A stretch of DNA of 64,000 bases from Corynebacterium poyangense. Its GTDB lineage: Bacteria; Actinomycetota; Actinomycetes; Mycobacteriales; Mycobacteriaceae. Both the position numbers and the translations under genes were made by a program. Position 1 is the first letter of the stretch, and each line of letters opens with the position of its first letter. Shown here in pieces: positions 42,958 to 51,949 of the stretch. The stretch lies in assembly GCF_014522205.1 (NCBI RefSeq), contig NZ_CP046884.1, positions 1,798,001-1,862,000 of the forward strand. The letters run 5' to 3'. The notes below the pieces were generated by a model that did no database searches, was not told the DNA's origin, and was given only the letters and a program-made list of their open reading frames with translations.

Positions 42958-44970
42958 ATGAACACCCAAACTTTGATCTCTTCTCTGCCCTTGGCCCTAA
43001 AAAAACTGGATCCTCGCATTCAGGCTCGCAATCCGGTGATGTTAGTGGTGTGGGTGGGGGCCTCAGTATCTACCTTGTGGTCAGTTTTCCACCCTTCGCT
43101 CTTTTCCGGGTCAGTGACGGTGTGGCTGTGGCTAACCATTTTCTTCGCTTCCCTGGCTGAGGCAGTCGCCGAAGGCAGAGGAAAAGCTCAAGCTGATGCC
43201 TTAAGGTCTGTCCGTACTGATACCCAGGCCTGTCGACTATCCCCCCAGGGAGAAGTCGAGGTAGTCGCGGCTACCGAACTGCATCGCGGTGACCAGGTCA
43301 TAGTTCGTGCCGGAGATACTATCCCTGCTGATGGTGATGTTATTAAGGGAGCTGCCACAGTAGATGAATCTGCTATTACTGGGGAATCTGCCCCGGTAAT
43401 TCGTGAAGCCGGTGGGGATCGGAGCGCAGTAACGGGCGGCACGGTGGTGCTCTCTGATGAGATCGTTATCCAAGTAAGCTCTGAACCTGGGCAGAGCTTC
43501 GTTGACCGGATGATTAGCTTGGTGGAGGGGTCAGAGCGACGCAAAACCCCCAACGAGATCGCACTATCTATCCTGTTGGCCGCGCTAACCATTATCTTTC
43601 TTATTGCTGTTGTCTCTTTGGCACCCTTGGGATTGTGGGTCGGCGCTGATTTTGACCCTCTAAGCCTTACTGCTCTGCTGGTGTGCCTCATCCCTACCAC
43701 TATTGCGGCGTTGCTATCGGCCATCGGAATTGCGGGTATGGACCGACTTGTCAAACGCAATGTTTTAGCTACTTCCGGACGCGCCGTTGAAGCCGCAGGC
43801 GACGTCGATGTGCTGTTGCTCGATAAAACCGGAACCATTACCTTTGGGGCGCGTCAAGCCACCGGGTTGGCTGCCGTCAGCGAGTCTTCTGATCTCCAGT
43901 TAGCTATTGCCGCCAGGCTGGCTTCTCTGGCAGATGAAACACCAGAGGGCCGTTCCATTATTGATTATCTGCATCTTCATTTTGACCTTCCCACTCAGGC
44001 GTCTCCTGAAGAAGCCAGCGCTGAATCCGTAGCTTTTAGTGCTAGTACCAGGATGTCGGGCCTTAATATTGATGGGTATTGCTATCGAAAAGGGGCCGGT
44101 GATGCGGTACGAACGTGGGTCGCTGAAACAGACGGGATATGGCCGGCAGGTATTGATAGCGAAATTGAAAGAATTTCGGTGGCTGGTGGTACTCCCCTTG
44201 CAGTCGCCGCCGAAAACCCCCACCATCAGCGGGAAGTTTTAGGAGTGATTGAACTTTCTGACGTTGTGAAACCCGGAATGCGGGAGCGCTTTGAGGAGTT
44301 GCGACGAATGGGTATTAGAACGGTGATGGTGACCGGTGATAATCCCCTGACTGCCCGAGCTATCGCGCAAGAAGCCGGGGTTGATGACGTGTTGGCGCAA
44401 GCTACTCCAGAAGAAAAACTTGCCCGGATTAGGCAGGAGCAAGCCGCTGGCCGGATGGTAGCGATGACCGGTGATGGAACGAATGATGCCCCGGCATTAG
44501 CTCAAGCAGACGTCGGGGTGGCCATGAACACGGGAACCTCGGCTGCGAAGGAAGCCGGCAATATGGTGGATTTGGATTCAGACCCCACCAAGCTCATTGA
44601 CATTGTGGCGGTAGGAAAACAATTGTTGATTACCCGAGGAGCACTGACCACCTTCTCGCTGGCTAATGATTTGGCAAAGTACTTTGCTATCCTTCCGGCG
44701 ATGTTCGCTGTGGCGGTACCCCGTCTAGGGTCGCTCAATGTGATGGGACTGCATTCACCTCAATCCGCCGTGTTGTCTGCCATCATTTTCAACGCCTTGA
44801 TCATTATTGCTTTAGTCCCCTTAGCGCTTAAAGGAGTGAAATATCGCGCCGCGGCAGCGACCTCTTTGCTCACCCGAAACCTAGCCGTATGGGGCTTGGG
44901 TGGAGTCATTACCCCATTCATTGGGATTTGGCTGATTGACCTGGTAGTTCGCTGCTTACCTGGGATGTAA
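42958..44970 (+). CDS. kdpB: Potassium-transporting P-type ATPase, KdpB subunit
   Basis: This 670-residue P-type ATPase has all key motifs: AITGESAPV (actuator loop) near 140, DKTGTITFG with the phosphorylated aspartate near 291, and [20 protein letters not shown] near 500. It hydrolyses ATP to drive K+ uptake through KdpA. AAAGGAG precedes the ATG. No truncation or missing residue is seen. Confidence 0.93.
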   Translation: MNTQTLISSLPLALKKLDPRIQARNPVMLVVWVGASVSTLWSVFHPSLFSGSVTVWLWLTIFFASLAEAVAEGRGKAQADALRSVRTDTQACRLSPQGEVEVVAATELHRGDQVIVRAGDTIPADGDVIKGAATVDESAITGESAPVIREAGGDRSAVTGGTVVLSDEIVIQVSSEPGQSFVDRMISLVEGSERRKTPNEIALSILLAALTIIFLIAVVSLAPLGLWVGADFDPLSLTALLVCLIPTTIAALLSAIGIAGMDRLVKRNVLATSGRAVEAAGDVDVLLLDKTGTITFGARQATGLAAVSESSDLQLAIAARLASLADETPEGRSIIDYLHLHFDLPTQASPEEASAESVAFSASTRMSGLNIDGYCYRKGAGDAVRTWVAETDGIWPAGIDSEIERISVAGGTPLAVAAENPHHQREVLGVIELSDVVKPGMRERFEELRRMGIRTVMVTGDNPLTARAIAQEAGVDDVLAQATPEEKLARIRQEQAAGRMVAMTGDGTNDAPALAQADVGVAMNTGTSAAKEAGNMVDLDSDPTKLIDIVAVGKQLLITRGALTTFSLANDLAKYFAILPAMFAVAVPRLGSLNVMGLHSPQSAVLSAIIFNALIIIALVPLALKGVKYRAAAATSLLTRNLAVWGLGGVITPFIGIWLIDLVVRCLPGM

Positions 44971-45003
44971 TAACACGAAAGAAACAGTGGGAGAAGAAGT
45001 AAA

Positions 45004-45582
45004 ATGTCTCTACTCAGAGCAACCGGTCGCGGGTTTCTTGCCATGCTGATAGCTACGTTGTGCTTAGGATGTGTTTATCCAGCAGGTGTCTGGGCGATAT
45101 CAAGGATCACTCCAGCCAGCGCGAATGGACATATCCTAACTGATGATTCTTGTATTATTGCCGCACGCGGGCTCGCTGATGGACGCACCGGAGAGCAATG
45201 GTTTCACTCCCGCCCTGAGGGAATGAGCAACCTATCCCCTAAGAATCCGGAATTGTTGACTGAACAAGAGCAACGGCGCATGGACATAGCTCACCGCGAG
45301 CAGGTAAATCCCGAGCAAGTTCCGGAAGACGCCATCAGCGGATCTGCCTCCGGTGTTGACGACGGAATCAGCCCCGCATACGCGGAACTCCAGGTTCCCA
45401 GGGTGGCTCGCGAAAATGGTTTAAGTGAACAAGAAGTAAGAGAGATTGTGTCTCGACACACCACTCAACGCGGTTTAGGGATACTGGGCAATCCGGTGGT
45501 CCATGTCACTGATGTGAATATGGATCTTCCTGGCGGACACCAGTGCGCCGAGGAGGGCGTTGAGCCTCAAAAGGTGGGATGA
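45004..45582 (+). CDS. kdpC: Potassium-transporting ATPase, KdpC subunit
   Basis: This 192-residue protein has one N-terminal membrane helix and an extracytoplasmic domain with the family pattern GEQWFHSRPEGMSNLSPKNP near residue 60, SGSASGVDDGISPAYAELQV near 117 and LGNPVVHVTDVNMDL near 165 (shortened). It assembles with KdpA and KdpB. GGGAGAAG precedes the ATG. Confidence 0.9.
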   Translation: MSLLRATGRGFLAMLIATLCLGCVYPAGVWAISRITPASANGHILTDDSCIIAARGLADGRTGEQWFHSRPEGMSNLSPKNPELLTEQEQRRMDIAHREQVNPEQVPEDAISGSASGVDDGISPAYAELQVPRVARENGLSEQEVREIVSRHTTQRGLGILGNPVVHVTDVNMDLPGGHQCAEEGVEPQKVG

Positions 45583-45591
45583 TAGACAACC

Positions 45592-48150
45592 ATGGAGACA
45601 CACGGACGCGGAACACTTAAGGTTTATCTCGGTGCGGCTCCCGGCGTGGGAAAAACGTGTGCCATGCTCCAGGAAGCTCACCGGTTGTCCGCGTCCGGTG
45701 TCAAGGTGGTGGTGGGAATTGTTGAAGACCATGGAAGAGAAGGCACTCGGCATCTGGTCACGGGATTAACGCTGATTCCCCGTGATGACTACGGGGAATT
45801 AAATATCCCGGCAATTCTGGAAAGCTCTGCTTCTCTTGTCCTGGTCGATGAGTTGGCACATAGTAATAATCGCCCCTCGGGCGGCAAACGCTGGGAAGAT
45901 GTTCAACTTCTTTTAGACCACGGCATTGACGTGATATCTACTGTCAATATCCAACATCTCGAATCCTTAGGGGATGTAGTTGCCAATATCACCGGCGTAG
46001 TTCAGCACGAAACTATCCCTGACCGGGTGGTTCGTGAAGCAGACACGGTGGAGCTCGTTGATCTTTCCCCAGAATTCCTGCGCACCCGAATCGCTGATGG
46101 TTTGGTCTATGCGCCCGAAAGAATCGGACCGGCACTTAATAACTATTTCCGTCCGGGGAACCTCATTGCCCTTAGAGAACTTGCGCTGCTGTGGCTCGCT
46201 GACAAAGTTGATGATGCTTTGGCCCAGTACCGTAGTGAATTCGCTATTACGGATACGTGGGAAACGAGAGAACGGGTGGTAGTAGCTATAGCTGCGGAAA
46301 GTGATGCTGCGCCGTTGATTCGACGAGGACGACGGATTGCGCAGAAATCCTCAGCGGAATTACTCGTTGTTCATGTGATTGGCGGAGATGCCTTTGTGTC
46401 TGGTGCGGTCACGTTGATGCCGAAGATTAGGGATCTGGCGAAAAACGTTGACGCTCAGGTGCATCAGATTACGGGTGACTCAATTCCGGAGGCGTTGCTT
46501 CACTTTGCCCGAGGGGTCAATGCCACCCAGTTGGTCCTGGGGGTTAGGAAGAAACCCCGGTGGCGAAGGGTGTTGCATGAAGATACCGCGCAAGCGGTGG
46601 CTCGCGGATCGGGTCGGATCGACGTCCACTTGGTGACGCTGGATTCGGCGTCCGAGGAACAATCCCCTTCGGCGAAGAAAAACTCAACAGCACTCCACAC
46701 TGCTTTGTTGCACTGGGGGGTGGCTATAGTTGCGCCAATTCTTGCCACTATTCTGGGGCGATCTTTCAACCTGGGGCCAAATCTCTCACTTATGGCGGCA
46801 CTCTTTTTCGCCGTCATCTTGGTTGTCAGCCTTCTTGGCGGCATCATCCCCGCCTTGTTGAGCGCTCTTCTCGCCGGGCTTTTATTGAACTGGTTCTTCA
46901 CCGCCCCGCTTCACACCTTCACCATTAGTTCCCCCGCTCACGCTTTTACGTTGATCGTCATGCTAGCTATGGCCTTAGCTGTTGCCTTGCTAGTTGACAA
47001 GGCGAAGGATGCCCGGCGAGAAGCTAAGTCCGCATCCGCTGAGGCAGATCTCCTTGCGACTTTCGCCCGGGCGGCTCTTCGAGGGGCCCAACCCACCGAC
47101 GTGATGCATAAAATCATCCATGTCTTCGGTTGTCTCAAAGCCGAGGCCGTCGATGAACACGGCACTGTTTTTGCGGTGGCGAATAGTGGCGAGGACGCCT
47201 TTTACTTGGCAGAAAAAGAACCCAGCATTATTAATTCCCATAATCATTCCGTCCAGCTCAGACTGTATGGAAATCAACAACTGAGCGCAGATCACCATGG
47301 TGTTTTGAGTATTGTTGCTGACCAGTTAGCCGGACTTAAGCGACAAGAAGAATTAGGGGCGGAAGCTGCGCAAACCAAAGCCGTGGCGGCAGCAGACGAG
47401 TTGCGTCGAGCTTTATTATCCGCAGTGAGCCATGATCTGCGTTCACCCTTGGCTGCTGCAAAAATTGCGGTGTCTTCTCTTCGCGCCACTGATCTAACAC
47501 TCACTGAGGAAGATAGGTCAGAGCTTTTGGAAACTATCGAAGATAGCGTAGATGAATTAAGTGATTTAGTGGGCAATCTTCTCGATTCTTCTCGACTCGC
47601 CGCCGGTGCAGTCAGCGCCCAGCTAAGAAGCGTCCCTCTGGAAGAAACAATTTATCGGGCAATAGGAAAACGAGGGATGGAGTCCGGACGGGTTCGAGTA
47701 AGCCCCCAGTGCGCTGGTGTGTGGGTGTATGCCGACGCCTCTCTACTCGAAAGAGTTATCGCCAATCTCGTAGATAATGCTCTCCACCATGCACCAGGCT
47801 CAGAAGTTCTGGTGGGGACGCGCACCTTAACGGTGGGAGAATTAACTACTGCCGGTCTTGACATAGATTTCCCTGACGGCGCCATTGAAATCAGCGTCAA
47901 GGATTCAGGGCCAGGAATTTCTCCCGAGGCTGATGAGAAAATCTGGCAGCCTTTCCAACGTTTAGGAGATCAACAACCTGATTCTGGTGTTGGACTTGGA
48001 CTAGATATTGCCCGCGGTTTCACCACTGCTATGGGCGGTACTATTAATCTGCGGAACCGACTTGATGGTCCCGGTGCCTGCGCTACTGTTGTCTTGCCAG
48101 TGCCGAAACCCCAGGTCACCATCCCACCGGGGCAGGAGGATAGACAGTGA
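45592..48150 (+). CDS. kdpD: Osmosensitive K+ channel histidine kinase KdpD
   Basis: This 852-residue sensor kinase has a KdpD N-terminal domain (GAAPGVGKTCAMLQEA near residue 12, then VLVDELAHSNN), a universal-stress-like domain (~220-350), four membrane helices (~365-470), a GAF-like region, a dimerisation/phosphoacceptor helix with AVSHDLRSPLAAAK near 612, and a catalytic domain with NLVDNALHHAPG and DSGPGIS. It senses low K+ or turgor and phosphorylates KdpE. Its stop overlaps the kdpE start (GTGA). Confidence 0.92.
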   Translation: METHGRGTLKVYLGAAPGVGKTCAMLQEAHRLSASGVKVVVGIVEDHGREGTRHLVTGLTLIPRDDYGELNIPAILESSASLVLVDELAHSNNRPSGGKRWEDVQLLLDHGIDVISTVNIQHLESLGDVVANITGVVQHETIPDRVVREADTVELVDLSPEFLRTRIADGLVYAPERIGPALNNYFRPGNLIALRELALLWLADKVDDALAQYRSEFAITDTWETRERVVVAIAAESDAAPLIRRGRRIAQKSSAELLVVHVIGGDAFVSGAVTLMPKIRDLAKNVDAQVHQITGDSIPEALLHFARGVNATQLVLGVRKKPRWRRVLHEDTAQAVARGSGRIDVHLVTLDSASEEQSPSAKKNSTALHTALLHWGVAIVAPILATILGRSFNLGPNLSLMAALFFAVILVVSLLGGIIPALLSALLAGLLLNWFFTAPLHTFTISSPAHAFTLIVMLAMALAVALLVDKAKDARREAKSASAEADLLATFARAALRGAQPTDVMHKIIHVFGCLKAEAVDEHGTVFAVANSGEDAFYLAEKEPSIINSHNHSVQLRLYGNQQLSADHHGVLSIVADQLAGLKRQEELGAEAAQTKAVAAADELRRALLSAVSHDLRSPLAAAKIAVSSLRATDLTLTEEDRSELLETIEDSVDELSDLVGNLLDSSRLAAGAVSAQLRSVPLEETIYRAIGKRGMESGRVRVSPQCAGVWVYADASLLERVIANLVDNALHHAPGSEVLVGTRTLTVGELTTAGLDIDFPDGAIEISVKDSGPGISPEADEKIWQPFQRLGDQQPDSGVGLGLDIARGFTTAMGGTINLRNRLDGPGACATVVLPVPKPQVTIPPGQEDRQ

Positions 48151-48848
48151 CAAGGATCCTTGTTGTTGATGATGACCCGCGGCTGTTAAAAGCCCTGAAA
48201 ATAAACCTGGTGGCTCGTGGGTACCAGGTGATTTCTGCCGCCACGGGAAGCGAAGGCGTCCGTGCCGCAGCAGATCAGCATCCCGACTTGGTGGTTTTAG
48301 ATCTCGGCCTTCCTGACTTGGACGGAAAAGATGTCCTATCCGGTATTAGAGGGTGGAGTTCCGTTCCCATCATCGTGCTCACTGCCCGTGACTCCCCCAT
48401 CGATAAAGTAGCCGTGCTTGATTCCGGGGCTGATGATTACATCACCAAGCCTTTTGCCATGGAAGAGCTTCTTGCCCGGGTGCGACTGGCATTGCGACAT
48501 GCGGCCAATCAACAGCATCATTCCGATGCTCCCAGCGTCCAGGTGGGATCACTTCACATTGACCTGGCTAATACCCGCATCACCCGAGACCATAAGGATG
48601 TTCATTTAACTCCTACGGAATGGCGGATCCTGGAGATTTTAGTGCGCGCCCAAGGCCGGTTAGTGCGTCAAGATGAGCTTCTTAGAGAAGTCTGGGGCCC
48701 GGAGTATCTCAACCAAGGCCACTATTTACGCGTGTATATGGCTCAGATCCGACGCAAACTGGAACCGGATCCAGCGCATCCACGCTACCTACTAACCGAA
48801 TCTGGGTTGGGTTACCGTTTTGATCCGCCTTCTCCGAGGATCAAGTAA
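48147..48848 (+). CDS. kdpE: Response regulator KdpE
   Basis: This 233-residue OmpR-type regulator has an N-terminal receiver domain (VVDDDPRLLKALKINL, phosphorylated aspartate in LVVLDLGLPDLDG near 52, conserved lysine in YITKPF) and a C-terminal winged helix (LTPTEWRILEILVRAQGRLV). It activates kdpFABC under K+ limitation. It is the last gene of the operon. Confidence 0.92.
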   Translation: MTRILVVDDDPRLLKALKINLVARGYQVISAATGSEGVRAAADQHPDLVVLDLGLPDLDGKDVLSGIRGWSSVPIIVLTARDSPIDKVAVLDSGADDYITKPFAMEELLARVRLALRHAANQQHHSDAPSVQVGSLHIDLANTRITRDHKDVHLTPTEWRILEILVRAQGRLVRQDELLREVWGPEYLNQGHYLRVYMAQIRRKLEPDPAHPRYLLTESGLGYRFDPPSPRIK

Positions 48849-48992
48849 GAGAGGTGACCGTGACGTGTCCTGACGTACCTTCAGAAATTGATAAGCTCAT
48901 TCAGCTCTGACAGGAGGGATGAGTGACTGGTAATCAATCTGAAGAATTCAAAACCACGGTGCTGAGGTTAAAGACGAGAGCTCCATCAGCAG

Positions 48993-49205
48993 TTAGGCAT
49001 TGCTCCGTGGGCGTGAAGCATGCCATGCTTTGACCTCATCGACATTCCATAGAGCGCAATTGCGATTTAAGTGGCCTTGCAGGGCCGGGGCCTGACCTCG
49101 TGATACGTAGGAACTCCAGGTGGAAGCCCCGATACCGCAATAGTGGGCACAATCCTCTGAAAGCCAGAACTCAACCCCATCGTCATCGTAGATAGGGAAA
49201 CTCAT
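48993..49205 (-). CDS. Small helix-turn-helix protein
   Basis: This 70-residue protein (from the ATG at 49205, with GAGG upstream) reads VEFWLSEDCAHYCGIGASTW followed by SSYVSRGQAPAL and WNVDEVKAWHASRP. This is the plan of AlpA/excisionase-like or MerR-type small DNA-binding domains (helix, turn, then VDEVxxWxxxRP). It lies alone between kdpE and the cas genes. It could be a relic of a mobile element or a local regulator. Confidence 0.55.
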   Translation of the reverse strand: MSFPIYDDDGVEFWLSEDCAHYCGIGASTWSSYVSRGQAPALQGHLNRNCALWNVDEVKAWHASRPRSNA

Positions 49206-49517
49206 AGCGTGACCCACCTCACTATTGCAGAGCAGATAGCAAGCGCGGGAACAACCATAGCCCACGAGGGAGCACTGATCCGCCGGAACATGGCGATAAG
49301 GCTGAGGTATAGCAATATGGACCGTGCAGGGGTAGGGTGTGACATTTTCTTTGCCCTTTCAGTTTTTCGCTAAAGTTTAGGGGATTCCCCCGGCTATGGT
49401 CCCTATAGCCGGGGGTTTCCTCATTTGCGGCTAGTCAGAGTTGTGGTTAGAGACCTCCAGGCACCAAGGCCTCTGGGGCCGCACTCTTTTTAGGCTCTCA
49501 CTCCTTCATACCTTTTC
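49206..49517. other. 312-bp gap between the HTH gene and cas5
   Basis: No convincing gene is seen on either strand. The gap holds a strong plus-strand terminator (49387-49418) without an annotated plus-strand gene before it, then an AT-rich end leading to the cas5 stop. No CRISPR repeats are present here. Confidence 0.5.
49387..49420 (+). terminator. Strong plus-strand terminator without an upstream gene
   Basis: CCCCCGGCTAT (49387-49397) pairs perfectly with ATAGCCGGGGG (49405-49415) around a 7-base loop, followed by TTTCCTC. The nearest plus-strand gene, kdpE, ends about 540 bases earlier, so a short untranslated RNA ending here is possible. Confidence 0.65.
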
Positions 49518-50216
49518 TCATTGCCTTAAACGACACTGATTTTTAGCTGCATCTAGCCATTCCCTGCGGGTAGCGACGGCGGGAACGTTGATGATCTCAG
49601 GACCGGTATCAGCTCCCCGACTGCGATGATAGATGCGTGCTCGTTGCGTCGAACCTAGTTCCTGGTTTGGGCGATAGACCGGCAAGAGGGTCAATATATC
49701 CATACTGCTGTTTCCCAGGTAGAAGGGGAAACTTGGAGTGAAGGCTTTTCGCCCCAGATAGGTGCTGAATTGTGGGTTTCTCAGCGCAGTGGCTACTTTA
49801 TCTGGATGATTCGGAGAGGTGACCTGGATCAGGAATTCTGCATCACTAAGGTAGGTTCGCTGGGAGATACTCGTAGAACCCTGCCCATCAGGAGTCAGTT
49901 TCAACATCTTGTCCGCAGGACGTTTACCCATTGCACCTAGAAGCCGTGATTTGAAAGCCATCTCGTCTTCATGGGGTGCGATGGTGTGAAAATCATCGAT
50001 GAGAGTTCCGGGGCGATCTACCCGTACTGAGAAGGTAAGTTGCTGGACCCAGTCTTCCCACTGTCCCCGCTTAAACCCACAGGCTCCGGCTACTAGCCCC
50101 TGGAGGGCAGTATAGGTAGGAACCGGCTCAGTTCGCACGAAATTACCTGTGATGGACGGTCCAGCCCATGATTGCACAGGACCCGCTAGCCGAATAAAAG
50201 TTGACTGTATCGTCAT
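49518..50216 (-). CDS. cas5e: Type I-E Cascade subunit Cas5e (CasD)
   Basis: This 232-residue RAMP protein binds the 5' handle of the crRNA at the base of Cascade. The N-terminus FIRLAGPVQSWAGPSITGNF and the region TYTALQGLVAGACGFKRGQW are typical of CasD, as is FTPSFPFYLGNSSMDI near 150. It is the last gene of the leftward cse1-cse2-cas7-cas5 operon. Confidence 0.87.
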   Translation of the reverse strand: MTIQSTFIRLAGPVQSWAGPSITGNFVRTEPVPTYTALQGLVAGACGFKRGQWEDWVQQLTFSVRVDRPGTLIDDFHTIAPHEDEMAFKSRLLGAMGKRPADKMLKLTPDGQGSTSISQRTYLSDAEFLIQVTSPNHPDKVATALRNPQFSTYLGRKAFTPSFPFYLGNSSMDILTLLPVYRPNQELGSTQRARIYHRSRGADTGPEIINVPAVATRREWLDAAKNQCRLRQ

Positions 50217-50230
50217 AAAACTTTCACCCT

Positions 50231-51298
50231 CTAGTTTTTCACCCAGAAAACTACCTGCTCAATGAGGTCATTCTTTGTACCGTGAGTAGCCCCTGGGAAC
50301 AGGTCCGCTAAGTCCGGATAGGTTCCAGCAACAACTTGGACAGCACCGAAATTATCCGGATCAAAGTCCCGAGCCGCCCGGTATTGGCGGTCAAGCTCAA
50401 CCATGGTGGGTTTCAGGTATCCGCCTTGGTCTTTGTCGGCTTGCACGGGAGCTTCAAAATCATAGGCGCACCGATAAGTTTGTTCCTCAGCTAGGATAAG
50501 CGCAGGTTGGACAAAGGGGGCTGTGGAACGCTGTTTACCACGAGGAAGACCATAGATAATGGCGTTGATTAAAGCTCGAATATTATCCGTACTGGCGTCA
50601 TCATCAAATCCAGTCCAGCTTTCTTTTAACTGTTCTTTGTCGATGGTGACGGTTCGATAAAAAACTCCGGTGGTGTATTGCGCAACACCAAGGAACGTCG
50701 CCCCTGTGTCATGATTCTTCTCTCGAATATCATCCACCGTAGAGAAGTAATCTGTCGCAATAACTACCCCGTGAGTAGTCACAGCTGGCGACACACTCAA
50801 AGCTGCCTCGGTCCCTTTTTGCGGCGCCGCAGCGAACATCCGCCCAAATGACGCAATCGCTAAAGACCCGGTTTTCCCTTCGGCAATAAACTCACCCTGA
50901 GAGCTGTCTCCTGCAACCTGTGCTGCAGCAACCTCTAATTCCTCAGCGCTAAGCCAAATAGAGCGATCTGACTCACGATCCCCTTCTTTAACTTTGTCTT
51001 TCTTGGTCAGCGTTCCCACTAACTTTTTCGCAGCTTTAGCCAGATCTTTTTCATTGCTATCAGGAGCTATTTCTCTAGCCCTTTCAATTATCGCTTCGCT
51101 CAGTTTCCCCGACCGCACTGAGATGTCCTGGCTCGCCTCTTCATACTTAGTCCGGATTCCCTTTTTAATAGATTGAGAACTAAGCAAGGCACACGTTGCT
51201 CCACCACGGCGAACATTCTTCGGAGTTCCGGCATCATCTCGGTTGAGGTTGGAATACGGGACAGAAGCAACGATGTGCAGAGTTAAGTGACGGGACAT
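50231..51298 (-). CDS. cas7e: Type I-E Cascade backbone Cas7e (CasC/Cse4)
   Basis: This 355-residue protein forms the helical backbone on the crRNA. Family signs are LHIVASVPYSNLNRDDAGTP near the start, RRGGATCALLSSQSIKKGIR near 30, IASFGRMFAA near 152 and the central DDAST/ARD-type regions. It lies 12 bases downstream of cse2 and 14 before cas5e. Confidence 0.9.
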   Translation of the reverse strand: MSRHLTLHIVASVPYSNLNRDDAGTPKNVRRGGATCALLSSQSIKKGIRTKYEEASQDISVRSGKLSEAIIERAREIAPDSNEKDLAKAAKKLVGTLTKKDKVKEGDRESDRSIWLSAEELEVAAAQVAGDSSQGEFIAEGKTGSLAIASFGRMFAAAPQKGTEAALSVSPAVTTHGVVIATDYFSTVDDIREKNHDTGATFLGVAQYTTGVFYRTVTIDKEQLKESWTGFDDDASTDNIRALINAIIYGLPRGKQRSTAPFVQPALILAEEQTYRCAYDFEAPVQADKDQGGYLKPTMVELDRQYRAARDFDPDNFGAVQVVAGTYPDLADLFPGATHGTKNDLIEQVVFWVKN

Positions 51299-51310
51299 GA
51301 AATTCTCCTT

Positions 51311-51949
51311 CTAGATATTGTTTTCGTGATCAGTTTCAGCACTATTGTCAAAATCAAAACTGTAGAAATCGCGCAAAATACTCAGCCGATGTCGAGTTGA
51401 GGAATCACTATAGCCATTCCCCCAGTACCAAAAAACGCTAGTAAATCGATAGGGGTCAAGGGGAACAAAAATCCGCTTGGACTGCGCAAAAACTATGATG
51501 CGACGAATATTCGCTATAGCTTCCTCAACGTCTTGAGTGTGGAGGTATTTCAAACGCGAAGGAATCATGTCATTTGGTTCGCGTTGATTAACCTCAGGAT
51601 GATGCGCTAATCGTTGACACCATTTCCCCAAAGATAGCCCTCGGCCAGAATCTTCCCCCTGAGCGTCCTCGTCCTCAGATTGGGTTGCCGCCGAGAATTC
51701 TGTTTTTCCTCGCGCAAACACATTCGGATATTCAGCAATAATCGCCGCACATCGCAGGAGCGCTACGCGTTGATTCTCCGAGCACTTCTCCGGCAAGTAA
51801 GGCAAAACATAAGAATAGGCTCGGTATTCAGTTTGAAGAGTATTGCCGGCTCGAATAGCTGAGCGTTGTGCGCGATAGTGATCCGACGCCGCGTTTCGCG
51901 ACAACTCATTAATCAGCCCTGCCCAGGAGGGTCGTCGTGTATCGGCCAT
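51311..51949 (-). CDS. cse2: Type I-E Cascade small subunit Cse2 (CasB)
   Basis: This 212-residue, mainly helical protein stabilises the R-loop as a dimer in Cascade. It shows WAGLINELSRNAASDHYRA near the start and GLSLGKWCQRLAHHPEVNQR in the middle, typical for CasB. Its ATG overlaps the cse1 stop (TAATG), so translation is coupled. Confidence 0.83.
   Translation of the reverse strand: MADTRRPSWAGLINELSRNAASDHYRAQRSAIRAGNTLQTEYRAYSYVLPYLPEKCSENQRVALLRCAAIIAEYPNVFARGKTEFSAATQSEDEDAQGEDSGRGLSLGKWCQRLAHHPEVNQREPNDMIPSRLKYLHTQDVEEAIANIRRIIVFAQSKRIFVPLDPYRFTSVFWYWGNGYSDSSTRHRLSILRDFYSFDFDNSAETDHENNI

Noticed and set aside
43188..43838. Long minus-strand open frame opposite kdpB.
   Set aside because: Shadow of kdpB, with low-complexity S/T-rich composition.
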